From the NCBI GenBank assembly GCA_020722765.1, contig DYKD01000003.1:54836-90803 (forward strand): a stretch of DNA of 35,968 nucleotides, written 5' to 3'. A program made the translations under genes and the position numbers. Below, piece after piece: positions 15,790-24,481 of the stretch (positions are counted from its first letter, which is position 1; every line of letters begins with the position of its first letter). Below the pieces are notes generated by a model. The model saw only the letters and a list, made by a program, of their open reading frames with translations. It ran no database searches and had not been told where the DNA came from. This DNA is from Brevinema andersonii. GTDB lineage: Bacteria > Spirochaetota > DYKD01.

Positions 15790-16198
15790 GAACATGATCC
15801 TTCTTTTTTAATTGCTTCGATAGCTTTGTGATAGTCAGGTTCCCGTTTTATTTCCGGCACCTGCTCAGAGTAAGTAACTTTATGATGGCTGTCAAGGACA
15901 ATAACGCATCTGGAAAGCAATCCAGATAGAGGACCATCGATAATCCGCACACCGTAGGTCTCTCCAAAAGAACGCATTCTCAGTTCTGACAGAGGGGTGA
16001 TATTTTTAATCCCTTCAGTAGAACAAAATCGTTGATGTGCGAAAGGGAGACCCATGGAAATGCATAACACGACAGTATTGTCCAGTTTGCCTGCTTCACC
16101 ATTGAATTTGCGTCCAGACATGGCGCAGATAGGGGTGTCTAGGCTTGCAAAAACATTCAAGATCACTTTCTTGCCTTGAAAATCATGATGGTTGCCAT
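15777..16198 (-). pseudogene. tpx: thiol peroxidase (Tpx) lacking its N-terminus
   Basis: From DFQGKKVILNVFASLDTPICA to the end, the frame is a good atypical 2-Cys Tpx. The peroxidatic Cys is in DTPIC, the resolving Cys in HQRFC, and TVVLCISMGLPFAHQ and YGVRIIDGPLSGL follow. The first 40-45 residues of a normal protein of about 168 are absent. The only start in this frame is a GTG (16166) inside the core strand. A well-placed AGGAG (16206-16210) leads to an ATG at 16196-16198 that is one base out of frame and stops after 11 codons. One inserted base would link it. I therefore read it as truncated and frameshifted. The C-terminus has an unusual CSC tail. Confidence 0.65.
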
Positions 16199-16240
16199 AA
16201 TCATTCTCCTGCTTGGATGTTTTATATTGGGATGGATTGT

Positions 16241-18058
16241 TCAGTTTGAAATTCTTCTATAAAAAACGGATTTGCCTGTTCTGTAGAAAATGTATTCCCC
16301 TGTATTTGCAATTCCCATGAATTCATCTGCGTCTTCAACAAGAATCGCTTCTACGGAGGATGTCCTTGGTTCAAAAAGAAAAATGGATTTATTATCCTTC
16401 CAGTCAATGACCTTATCCTTGTTTGTGTCTTTCAGGAATCCATGGCAGACGAGTTTTCTTGAAGCTGGAAAGAAGGCCATCTGTTCGATCTGTGTCAGTT
16501 GTGTTGATGTTTCTAGGTGGTTCGTCAAGCTATAAGTCAATACACGCCTATCTCTGGAAATATGAAGTGAGTTGTCAGGCGACAAGATTCCCTTTTTTTT
16601 GAAGCCTTGAAAGAGGGTTTCGTTGCTTTTTCCTGTGATATTGCAAAGATTTGTCCTTCCACGGTCATCAATAAGATAATCAAGGATTCCATCATGGTTT
16701 TCGCTATTTATCATGCTATTCTGCGAACGTACGGATTTTATCCTTCTTACTTCTTCTGAATCCAGGTTATAGGAATGTATGGTCGCCATTCTGTCGAAAT
16801 GATTTGGCGTTTTAATATGGACAGTCCTTCCATCGCTACTGAAAAGGATCTGGGCTGAGGACGTGTCCTTGTAGACTGTAGGAATGTCTATCTTTTTTAT
16901 TTCCTTTAAATCTGCTGTTAAAAAAAGCCCTTTTCCTTTGATGAAAAAAGCAAGGTTTTTCCCATGCATGTCCCAGCAGAAATCCAGGATCTCACTTTGA
17001 TGGGCTGTGTCATAGACAAGTTGTGTCTGGATAAAGGATGGTTCAGGATTTTGTTTTAGTAAAAGTTTTGATACTCTTGACATGTCATATAGGAAGAGCG
17101 TGTTGCTCACTACATAAGCTGCCTGCAATGTCCCAGGTTTCCATTTCGCATTTTTGATGATTCTATCCTTTTCTATCATCATGGTCTGGTTGTTGTCAAG
17201 GTTCATGAAGAACGTGTTTGCCTTGTCCGATATGATGAATGCATTTAAGGAGGGGTGTGGGAAAAATGAGACTTTCTGGCTTTCCAGGGATGGAATCCTT
17301 GTTGGTCCTGACAGTGTTATCTTTTTTCGTATATCCGTCTTTGTATGTTTTGACTTCAGGTTGAGTAAAAGTTCAGGAGTGGATTTGAGGACGCTGTCTC
17401 CTGGACTTATTTTTTCCTGTTGCCAGAGGATTTCCGCTTTTAAGGAAAGGTCGTTGACCTCTACTACTTTAAGCACGCCTGACGGCATACTGTTGGAAGT
17501 AAAAGAAATGAAGAGCTCGTTTTTTGAAATATTGAAATTTCTACCCAGATTGACAAGGACAGACGTCCCATCTTTCATGCTGAGAATTTCGCCTGAAAGG
17601 GCCAGCCTTTTCCTGAGTGTCGTTGAAAGATTGTCCATCAGCACATCAAGTGATTTTTTACTGTTGAGGTTCTCTTCAAATACTGAGCTTTGTTTCTGTA
17701 ACCTGGGAAAATGCGCTTTTATCAACAGGTTGTTGTTGCTGCTCATATCCGCTATAAGGATGGCATCCAGTGAAAAAAGAAAACGAGTAGGATCGTCCTT
17801 GTAAAACCGGGAACTGTATTCAACAATCCTGTCGTAGGAATAGACGTCGAACCAAGGTGTGTTTTGAAGTTCAAGAATGATGCGGTTCTGGAATTCAAAG
17901 AAAAGATCCATGGATTTGGGATTCCCGTTTCCCGTATGGTATATTCCGATTTTTTTTATGGTTTCAGGTGTAATAATGTAATCCTTCAGTTCAAGGTAGG
18001 CTTGCAGAGGGAATGCCATTGTTACAAATGTTATTATAAGGAGTATTATGTTTTTCAT
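16241..18058 (-). CDS. exported protein with TolB/propeller-like C-terminus, function unknown
   Basis: A 605-residue protein with a clear signal peptide (MKNIILLIITFVTMAFPLQA). After it come IKKIGIYHTGNGNPKSMDLF and PWFDVYSYDRI, which recall the N-terminal domain of secreted TolB/CsgG-like proteins. Residues of about 155-215 (GEILSMKDGTSVLVNLGRN...ISPGDSVL) look like a FlgT-C-like small beta domain. The C-terminal 350 residues have repeated strand-turn units resembling beta-propeller blades. No catalytic motif was seen. The gene is transcribed toward tpx and the MetH-like gene. The -10 box of its promoter ends five bases before the ATG and no ribosome site exists, so the message is probably leaderless. 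A periplasmic scaffold or sensor role is a guess. Confidence 0.7.
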   Translation of the reverse strand: MKNIILLIITFVTMAFPLQAYLELKDYIITPETIKKIGIYHTGNGNPKSMDLFFEFQNRIILELQNTPWFDVYSYDRIVEYSSRFYKDDPTRFLFSLDAILIADMSSNNNLLIKAHFPRLQKQSSVFEENLNSKKSLDVLMDNLSTTLRKRLALSGEILSMKDGTSVLVNLGRNFNISKNELFISFTSNSMPSGVLKVVEVNDLSLKAEILWQQEKISPGDSVLKSTPELLLNLKSKHTKTDIRKKITLSGPTRIPSLESQKVSFFPHPSLNAFIISDKANTFFMNLDNNQTMMIEKDRIIKNAKWKPGTLQAAYVVSNTLFLYDMSRVSKLLLKQNPEPSFIQTQLVYDTAHQSEILDFCWDMHGKNLAFFIKGKGLFLTADLKEIKKIDIPTVYKDTSSAQILFSSDGRTVHIKTPNHFDRMATIHSYNLDSEEVRRIKSVRSQNSMINSENHDGILDYLIDDRGRTNLCNITGKSNETLFQGFKKKGILSPDNSLHISRDRRVLTYSLTNHLETSTQLTQIEQMAFFPASRKLVCHGFLKDTNKDKVIDWKDNKSIFLFEPRTSSVEAILVEDADEFMGIANTGEYIFYRTGKSVFYRRISN

Positions 18059-18063
18059 GCTAC

Positions 18064-18092
18064 ATTATCGAAATAAATTTAATAAATGATAA
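18064..18092 (-). promoter_or_regulatory. promoter abutting the start of the 605-residue protein gene
   Basis: On the minus strand TTATCA (18087-18092), 17 bases, GATAAT (18064-18069), then five bases and the ATG. The -35 differs from consensus at two positions. Transcription would begin at the start codon. Confidence 0.45.
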
Positions 18093-18120
18093 GACTGAAA
18101 AAAATTGGAGTCTCCTGTTT

Positions 18121-18149
18121 TTGATGTATTTGACTACTTCTCCTAATAT
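18121..18149 (+). promoter_or_regulatory. promoter of the 18194 gene
   Basis: TTGATG (18121-18126), 17 bases, TAATAT (18144-18149). The predicted start near 18156 gives a leader of about 38 bases with a GAGGAG ribosome site. Confidence 0.55.
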
Positions 18150-18193
18150 CAGTAACTTACGCTGTTATGTCAGTTAGAATAGAGGAGTCATTC

Positions 18194-18811
18194 ATGAATA
18201 AGGGTTTTTCATCAATATTCTTAGGGATTATCCTTTGTTTTTTCATACAAACAGGTTATTCATCTATAATAGACCTCTCGAAAATCCCTTGTGAGTTGCC
18301 TTGGGAACAGTTTACCACAGAAAGCAATACAATAGGCATTTTTTTCGAGGATAAATCAGAGAGTAAAGGCTTTTTCCTGCTCCCTATAACGAATTCCCCT
18401 GCACCTGGTTATACTGTGGAAATGAAGTTTTCCATGCGGTCTCTTATTGGCTCTGACAGGACTTCTTCTGTTGGTTTCAAAATTCTTGAAAATGTAGAAA
18501 CGTTTGGGAAAAAAAAGGATTGTCCTGGTCATTTTCTTGTCCTTTTTGATAATAATGGGAATTTGGATATCAAACGTTGGAACGGTTCTTACTATTCAGT
18601 TGTAGCCCATAGATCCCGTTTCACATTCACTCCAGGAAGGCAACAATCCATGAAGGTTGATGTCTCTCCTGCAGGTTCAATAAAAGTATATCTTAATAAC
18701 AAGCTTCAGATGGCATATAGATTCAAAAAAAAGGTGCTCGAATCCACTCCTGTGTCCATTTGTGCCATGCCAGGGACTTCCCTGGAGGTTGTTTCTTTCG
18801 AAATACGCTGA
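18194..18811 (+). CDS. exported protein, probable lectin/glucanase-like beta-sandwich
   Basis: I do not recognise a named family. The ATG at 18194 follows GAGGAG by six bases; an upstream in-frame ATG at 18167 would precede the signal peptide awkwardly. The 205-residue product has an N-terminal signal (GFSSIFLGIILCFFIQTGYS). The mature part reads as a beta-sandwich: FLVLFDNNGNLDIKRWNGSY, then PGRQQSMKVDVSPAGSIKVY and LNNKLQMAYRF. This pattern resembles concanavalin A-like folds such as the 3-keto-disaccharide hydrolase-like domain. It is expected in the periplasm or outside the cell. It has its own promoter and is followed by the ftsK promoter, so it is probably a single-gene unit. Confidence 0.65.
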   Translation: MNKGFSSIFLGIILCFFIQTGYSSIIDLSKIPCELPWEQFTTESNTIGIFFEDKSESKGFFLLPITNSPAPGYTVEMKFSMRSLIGSDRTSSVGFKILENVETFGKKKDCPGHFLVLFDNNGNLDIKRWNGSYYSVVAHRSRFTFTPGRQQSMKVDVSPAGSIKVYLNNKLQMAYRFKKKVLESTPVSICAMPGTSLEVVSFEIR

Positions 18812-18846
18812 TTTTCACCTCGAACCAGCCTCCTGTTTCGGCATTT

Positions 18847-18875
18847 TTGACAATTCTTCAATAAAACACTATATT
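18847..18875 (+). promoter_or_regulatory. ftsK operon promoter, near-leaderless
   Basis: A perfect TTGACA (18847-18852), 17 bases and TATATT (18870-18875), with 11 bases between the -10 box and the ftsK ATG. The expected start near 18882 leaves a 5-base leader. There is no purine-rich ribosome site. Confidence 0.75.
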
Positions 18876-18886
18876 CAACAAAATAT

Positions 18887-21199
18887 ATGTTAGACACAAA
18901 AAACCTAAAAAGAGACATTTCAGGATTATTCTTCATGCTTTTCTCTCTTCTTTTCCTGACCAGCTTGGTTTCCTTCAATGCCTCAGATACATCCTTATTT
19001 ACAGGATTAAAATCTGATTCAGTAAGCAATTGGATTGGTTTCATAGGCGCATATATTTCAGCTTTTTTATTTTTTGGAATTGGGATTTCATCCTATGTTC
19101 TGACTTTTGGTCTCTTCTGGGTCGGATTGAATGCCTTTCAAGGGATTCCTTTCCGTGCAGTCTGGACTTCTTATCTCGGATTTTTTCTTTTAATCATATT
19201 TGTCTCTATCTTTGCAAGTTTGCTTAATACCCATTATGGAATGGCCTATTATCTTTTTGGCGGTAAGATGGGAGATTTTCTTGTAGAAAAGGGGATTGCA
19301 CTGACAGGTGTGCTAGGACTTTATATTGTCACGTCTTTTGCTCTTCTTATTTCTGTTGTCCTTGCATTCAGGATCTCACCTGCGCAGATTTATGAATCTG
19401 TCAGGGAAAAGAGGGAAGCACGCAAGCTGGCAAAGGAACTGGAAGAAGAACAGAAGGCTCAGAATTTGTCTGCAGAATCCGGATTTTCAGAGCTAGAAAA
19501 AAATACAGAAGGAGTTTCTCAGGAAAAGGGCGTCTCTGGTAAAAGGTCGAGGAAATCAAAACCTCCTCTTTTCGAGAAAGTAGAATATGTCGTGGATGAG
19601 GATGTGTTTGACAGTGTGGAATACGCTCCTGCAGAGGATGTGAGCCCTGTTTCACAACAGGCTGTTACAGACGAAGAGCCTTGGAAAGAATCTGACGAGA
19701 TGCAGGAAGATCCGTCACAGCCGCCTGTTTCCATAACCATGATAGAAAGAAATACTGATTTTGTAAATAAGACGACAAAGAAAATAAAAAGCTCTCTCAG
19801 GAAAAGTAGAAAGCTCCCCCCCTTGTCATTGCTTAGTATTTCTGATAAGGTGGATAATGCGAAGATCACTCGTGATGTCCGTGCTACTGCCTTGGCTTTG
19901 GAAGATGTCTTAAACCAGTTCAAGATCAAGGCGCAAGTCATAAATACGGAAATCGGTCCTGTACTGACTCGTTATGAATTGAAGATGCCCCCAAGTGTCC
20001 TTGTGAGCAGGGTTGCAAGTCTGGGAGATACCATAGCTTATAATTTGGCTGCTAAGAAAGTACGTGTTGTTGCGCCTATTCCAGGAAAAGCCGCTGTCGG
20101 AGTCGAAATACCCAACACTGAGCGAACACTTGTCACTTTGGGGGATCTCTTTCTTAAACGCGATATCAAGACTGCGAAAGTTCTTGATTTCTATCTGGGA
20201 CTTGATGTCACAGGAAAACCGATTGTCCCAAACCTTAAGGATGCACCCCATCTCATCATTGCAGGTGCTACAGGACAGGGGAAAAGCGTCTGTATCAATT
20301 CAATACTGATTAGTTTCCTTTATACATGTACTCCTGAAGACCTGCGGCTTATTCTTGTTGATCCCAAGATGGTCGAGTTGAAGATGTTCAATGGCATTGA
20401 ACATCTTCTCACGGAAGTTATTACTGATAAGAAGAAAGCGGCACTGGCCTTGAAGTGGCTAGTCCAGGAAATGGAACGCCGTTACAGCATGATGGAACAG
20501 GCCAATGTGCGTGATGTTGTCCGTTATAATGAAAAGGTTGCAAAATCACACGATGAGACAGCAGAACACCTCCCTTATATTGTTCTTGTTGTTGATGAGT
20601 TGCATGATCTCATGATGGCTGGGAAAAAAGAAGTAGAAGAACTGATTGTCAGGCTTTCTCAGAAAGCGCGTGCTGCGGGGATCCATCTTATCCTTGCAAC
20701 GCAAAGGCCTTCAGTCGATGTCATAACCGGTGTCATCAAGGCTAACTTTCCGTCACGGATCGCTTTCTTCACGCAGTCACGCATCGATTCCAGGACAATC
20801 CTCGATTTGGGTGGGGCTGAACAGCTTCTTGGCAAAGGTGATATGCTTCTTTCATATACAGGATCAAATGAGCTGATACGTCTGCAGGGCGCTTATCTTT
20901 CAGAAGAGGAAGTCCTCAATGTCGTCGAACATCTGAAAAAGGACGCAGCTCCCCAATATCTTGATGACATTGTCAATGAAGAAGAGCACATGGTAGAAGA
21001 AGACGATGTTGATAAGGATGACATGTACAGGCAGGCCATTGAAATCATAAGGTCTACTAAAAAAGCGTCAGCGTCCTATCTTCAAAGGCGCTTGCAGATC
21101 GGGTATAATCGTGCAGCCCGATATATAGATATGATGGAAAAAGAAGGTGTGATTGGTCCCCAGAACGGTAGTAAACCTAGAGAGGTGTTTATCTCATGA
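18887..21199 (+). CDS. ftsK: DNA translocase FtsK/SpoIIIE
   Basis: The septal DNA pump that moves chromosome ends into daughter cells at division. At 770 residues it is of the short FtsK/SpoIIIE type. About four membrane segments (residues 10-165) are followed by a charged linker (about 165-310) and the motor domain. Walker A is GATGQGKSV (Lys near 466), Walker B is YIVLVVDELHDL, and LATQRPSVDVITGVIKANFPSR is a family hallmark. The C-terminal gamma winged helix (about 710-770, YLQRRLQIGYNRAARYIDMM) reads DNA orientation sequences. The start lacks a Shine-Dalgarno and lies 11 bases from a perfect promoter. The stop overlaps lolA (ATGA), the first of a tightly packed operon running to pgpA. Confidence 0.97.
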   Translation: MLDTKNLKRDISGLFFMLFSLLFLTSLVSFNASDTSLFTGLKSDSVSNWIGFIGAYISAFLFFGIGISSYVLTFGLFWVGLNAFQGIPFRAVWTSYLGFFLLIIFVSIFASLLNTHYGMAYYLFGGKMGDFLVEKGIALTGVLGLYIVTSFALLISVVLAFRISPAQIYESVREKREARKLAKELEEEQKAQNLSAESGFSELEKNTEGVSQEKGVSGKRSRKSKPPLFEKVEYVVDEDVFDSVEYAPAEDVSPVSQQAVTDEEPWKESDEMQEDPSQPPVSITMIERNTDFVNKTTKKIKSSLRKSRKLPPLSLLSISDKVDNAKITRDVRATALALEDVLNQFKIKAQVINTEIGPVLTRYELKMPPSVLVSRVASLGDTIAYNLAAKKVRVVAPIPGKAAVGVEIPNTERTLVTLGDLFLKRDIKTAKVLDFYLGLDVTGKPIVPNLKDAPHLIIAGATGQGKSVCINSILISFLYTCTPEDLRLILVDPKMVELKMFNGIEHLLTEVITDKKKAALALKWLVQEMERRYSMMEQANVRDVVRYNEKVAKSHDETAEHLPYIVLVVDELHDLMMAGKKEVEELIVRLSQKARAAGIHLILATQRPSVDVITGVIKANFPSRIAFFTQSRIDSRTILDLGGAEQLLGKGDMLLSYTGSNELIRLQGAYLSEEEVLNVVEHLKKDAAPQYLDDIVNEEEHMVEEDDVDKDDMYRQAIEIIRSTKKASASYLQRRLQIGYNRAARYIDMMEKEGVIGPQNGSKPREVFIS

Positions 21200-21909
21200 A
21201 AATAAAAGAGATGTGTTTCTTGCTGATGACAGTATTGTTCTCAGTGTCGGTTTCTTATGCGGCTCCACAGGCTTTGCCGACTGTCCTTACAGTCAAGAAA
21301 GTTGTGAAAAACATGCAGGATTCCTTTTCAGGGATGTCATCCTATAAGTCCGGTTTCAAAATCACTGCGGACAGGGGAAAAAACAAGTCAGTTGTCTGGA
21401 ATGGTGAAATGAAGTATAAGGCTCCCAGCTCCATTATTTTTCTTTTTGATAATCCGAAGGATCAGCTGATTTACAGTGATGGGAATGTGCTGAAGATCTA
21501 TGTCCCTGAGCTTAGGGTTATAGGTGAACAGAAACTGAATGTGCAGAGCCAAGACATCCTTTTCATCAACAGTAAGACAAGCTTTTATCAGCTGCAGAGA
21601 CAGTATAATTTTTTCTTGGGAGACCAGCCCATCAAGACCGTGGCAGGTCAGAAGATTGTCGTGTTGAACCTGAAAAGGAAGAATGTGAATGCCGGGTTTA
21701 AGTCCATTGACCTCTGGGTTTCTATGGATGACTGGCTTATCATGAAGGCAGTCGCTACGACGCGTGAAGACAGGAACATGACAATGAATTTTTTTGACAT
21801 AGAGGTGAACCCCAAGATCACAGAGAATGAATTTGAATTCAATCTTCCTGTGGATGTTCAGACGATACAGGATCCCCTCTATTCAGGCGCAATGGTCAGG
21901 AAAAAATAG
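21196..21909 (+). CDS. lolA: LolA-like periplasmic lipoprotein carrier
   Basis: A 237-residue exported protein with signal MKIKEMCFLLMTVLFSVSVSYA. The mature part follows the LolA/LolB-fold pattern: an early helix VVKNMQDSFSGMSSYKSGF, then alternating strands including VWNGEMKYKAPSSIIFLFDN and PKDQLIYSDGNVLKIYVP, and a second half with IDLWVSMDDWLIMKAV. LolA ferries lipoproteins across the periplasm to the outer membrane, which implies a diderm envelope. Sequence identity in this family is low, so the assignment rests on pattern and length. The start overlaps the ftsK stop by four bases. Confidence 0.8.
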   Translation: MKIKEMCFLLMTVLFSVSVSYAAPQALPTVLTVKKVVKNMQDSFSGMSSYKSGFKITADRGKNKSVVWNGEMKYKAPSSIIFLFDNPKDQLIYSDGNVLKIYVPELRVIGEQKLNVQSQDILFINSKTSFYQLQRQYNFFLGDQPIKTVAGQKIVVLNLKRKNVNAGFKSIDLWVSMDDWLIMKAVATTREDRNMTMNFFDIEVNPKITENEFEFNLPVDVQTIQDPLYSGAMVRKK

Positions 21910-21929
21910 AAAAACAAAGGAGTCAATAC

Positions 21930-23219
21930 ATGGCATCAGTAGGTGGAATGCTCAAACGCGAACGGGAAAAACAGAAACTTCAGGTTTCTGATATTTCAAC
22001 AGCGACAAAAATCCCTGAAAAGTTCATCAGAGCTATCGAAAAAGAGGATTATTCCATTTTTCCAGCTGAGACTTTTCTGGTCGGATTCATACGCAATTAT
22101 GCGCGGGAGTTGGATCTGGATCCGAACGAGGTCGTTTCCCTCTATAAGAACACGAAACTTGACAAGGAACGTTCCCTCCCTGTTTCATCCACATCGTATG
22201 TTTCCAGGGAATCGACATTGAAGAATGACGCTGTGAAGATAAAGAGATCCATTCCCAAATCCTCTGATGAGGTAGAGCCTGAAGTTCCCATGCATCAGAC
22301 TGTTTCCAAGGAGAACTTGAAGAAGTTGCTAGGAAATGCAGGGCAAAAGAGGGATGTTTTTTCAGAAACTGTCAGTTTTCTTCGTTTCTTTTTTAGGAAC
22401 CAGATTACCATGCTGATTACCGCAGGCTCTGTCCTTTTTATTCTCCTGTTGGTGGTCACGCTTTTCAGTGTCCGTAATTGTTCAAAATCTGGAAAAGCAG
22501 ATAAGGAATTTGCATCCATGCAGGTCATTCAGTTCGACCAGATGGCAGGTGTTTTTGACCTCAATCTGAGCGAGTATTACAAGCTCAAGTTGGGACGTGA
22601 TTTCCATACTGTCATGGGTGAGATGTTGAACAGGCAGGATGCAGTCAACAATCCCCAGTCTGTCATTAAGATTCTGTTCCGTTTTGGTGATTCCATGTTT
22701 GAGCTTTCCCAAAGTCTGAAACAGGATATTGACGTGGATCTCGACGGTGTCATGGATATCTCCCTCAGGTTGAATAGCATCAGTGAAAAGACATTTAATC
22801 TGTCTATCACTAAACTCCGTGAGTTTGTTACTAATGCTCTTGTAGAATCGACAACACCGTCAACACAGGCGTTACAACCTGTCAAGCAGGGAGGCGATCC
22901 GAAAAAAGAGGCATTCACTTCTGTGGGTGTCAAGAAAAAAATTGTCTTCACAGCTGAAGTGGTGAGAGACAAGTGTTATATCAAAGCGTGGATCGATTCC
23001 CAGGAACAGGAAGGCAAGATGGTCTATGCAAACCAGAAGGTTGAATTTATAGCCCAGGACATCATGCAACTCCGTGTTGGAAATGCAGGCGCCCTCAAGG
23101 TCACAATAAACGGAGTCCCCTATAATCTTGGACGGAACATAGTGAACAAGACGATTCGGTGGAAGCGTGATCTTTTGGATGAGAGTGTCTATAATCTGGT
23201 CATTGCAGATTGGCAATAA
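21930..23219 (+). CDS. rodZ: RodZ-like cell-shape protein
   Basis: A 429-residue bitopic protein. Residues 1-70 form a Cro-type helix-turn-helix of the RodZ kind (GGMLKREREKQKLQVSDIST, then FLVGFIRNYARELDLDPNEV) that in E. coli binds MreB rather than DNA. A membrane span follows at about 156-178 (ITMLITAGSVLFILLLVV). The C-terminal beta domain (RDKCYIKAWIDSQEQEGKMV, then IMQLRVGNAGALKVTINGV) is DUF4115-like. The extra 150-residue region between span and beta domain is longer than in E. coli. AAAGGAG lies ahead of the ATG. Its 3' end contains the start codon of rimO. Confidence 0.85.
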   Translation: MASVGGMLKREREKQKLQVSDISTATKIPEKFIRAIEKEDYSIFPAETFLVGFIRNYARELDLDPNEVVSLYKNTKLDKERSLPVSSTSYVSRESTLKNDAVKIKRSIPKSSDEVEPEVPMHQTVSKENLKKLLGNAGQKRDVFSETVSFLRFFFRNQITMLITAGSVLFILLLVVTLFSVRNCSKSGKADKEFASMQVIQFDQMAGVFDLNLSEYYKLKLGRDFHTVMGEMLNRQDAVNNPQSVIKILFRFGDSMFELSQSLKQDIDVDLDGVMDISLRLNSISEKTFNLSITKLREFVTNALVESTTPSTQALQPVKQGGDPKKEAFTSVGVKKKIVFTAEVVRDKCYIKAWIDSQEQEGKMVYANQKVEFIAQDIMQLRVGNAGALKVTINGVPYNLGRNIVNKTIRWKRDLLDESVYNLVIADWQ

Positions 23220-24481
23220 GAAAAGTTCATATTCGGACTTTGGGTTGTCCCAAAAACACTGTTGATTCAGAACGTCTGTCCTATGCATTGAAGATGAATG
23301 GAGTTCGTTTGGTTGAGGATGAGGATTCTGCGGATACTGTTGTTGTGAATACTTGCGCTTTCATACGAGATGCTGTAGATGAGAGCCTTTCTGCCATATT
23401 TGAAGCTTCCTCAAAAGGCAAATCCGTCATTGTTGCAGGATGTCTTCCTGGAAGATATCCTGACATGCTGAAGGGAAAGATTCCTGAAGTTATGGCGTTT
23501 TTTGGACCTCATGAACAGGATAAGATGATCAGGTTGCTCAGCAATAAGGTAAAGTTAGAAGATAAAAACGGCAGGGAGCTTTCCACCCCATTGTCGTATG
23601 CATACCTCAAGATTGCTGATGGTTGTGACAGAAAATGTTCTTACTGCATTATCCCGAAAATAAAGGGTCCGCAGAAAAGCGAATCACCTGATGATGTTTA
23701 CAGGCAGGTTTTTGACCTCTCTGCGAAAGGGGTCCGTGAATTCATCCTTGTAGCACAGGATCTTACAGCTTATGGCACAGACAGTGGAACGGATCTTGTT
23801 GGATTGTTGAAGCGTCTCTGTAAAGTGAAAGCAGATGTACGGTTCAGGATGCTTTATCTTTTTCCGTCTGCTCTGACGCGCGATCTCCTGGATTTCATAA
23901 AGCATGAACAGAAGATCATGCCTTATTTTGATATCCCGGTCCAGCACTCTTCCCCCGCAGTCCTGAAAAGGATGAAACGGCCTTTTGATCGGAAATCATT
24001 GGATAGGGATATTGACAGGATTCGTAACCTGAGAGAAGATTCAGTGCTGCGGACAACCTTGATCACAGGTTTCCCAGGAGAGACAGAAGCTGATTTCAAG
24101 AATCTGGTAAATTTTGTGAAAGAGAAAAAGTTTAACCACCTTGGAGTGTTTCCTTTTTCCAAGGAAGAAGGATCTGCTGCGGCACTATTGCCAAACCAGA
24201 TTTCTTCTGCTGTCGCCAAGAAAAGGGCGGATGTTGTCATGTCTATCCAGCGTGATATTTCTGCAGAGCATCTCTCTTCCTTCAAAGGAAAAGCATTGAC
24301 ATGTGTTGTTGATGGTCAGGATTCAGATGGGATTTTTTCAGCGCGCAACTGGTATTTTGCCCCTGAAATTGACGGTGCCATTCTTGTAAAGTCCAATCGG
24401 AAACTCAGACCAGCAGATAGGATTAAAGTAAAAATTTTTAAGACAGGTGATTACGACCTTTTTGCTGAGGAGGCAAGATGA
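23210..24481 (+). CDS. rimO: ribosomal protein S12 methylthiotransferase RimO
   Basis: RimO is a radical SAM enzyme that adds a methylthio group to an aspartate of ribosomal protein S12. At 423 residues it has all three domains. The N-terminal UPF0004 part carries Cys13 (TLGCPKNTVDSE), Cys49 (NTCAF) and Cys78 (GCLPGRY). The radical SAM motif is Cys139, Cys143 and Cys146 (GCDRKCSYC). A TRAM-type RNA-binding end follows. The LGCPKNTVDSE signature separates it from MiaB. The only possible start in this frame is a TTG ten bases inside rodZ, with an in-frame stop just upstream and no clear Shine-Dalgarno. Translation is probably coupled to rodZ. Confidence 0.94.
   Translation: MAIRKVHIRTLGCPKNTVDSERLSYALKMNGVRLVEDEDSADTVVVNTCAFIRDAVDESLSAIFEASSKGKSVIVAGCLPGRYPDMLKGKIPEVMAFFGPHEQDKMIRLLSNKVKLEDKNGRELSTPLSYAYLKIADGCDRKCSYCIIPKIKGPQKSESPDDVYRQVFDLSAKGVREFILVAQDLTAYGTDSGTDLVGLLKRLCKVKADVRFRMLYLFPSALTRDLLDFIKHEQKIMPYFDIPVQHSSPAVLKRMKRPFDRKSLDRDIDRIRNLREDSVLRTTLITGFPGETEADFKNLVNFVKEKKFNHLGVFPFSKEEGSAAALLPNQISSAVAKKRADVVMSIQRDISAEHLSSFKGKALTCVVDGQDSDGIFSARNWYFAPEIDGAILVKSNRKLRPADRIKVKIFKTGDYDLFAEEAR

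Noticed and set aside
17154-17804. A 216-codon open frame on the + strand
   Set aside because: It is exactly antisense to the 605-residue exported protein gene, has no ribosome site or recognisable motif, and the opposite frame has a signal peptide and domain pattern.
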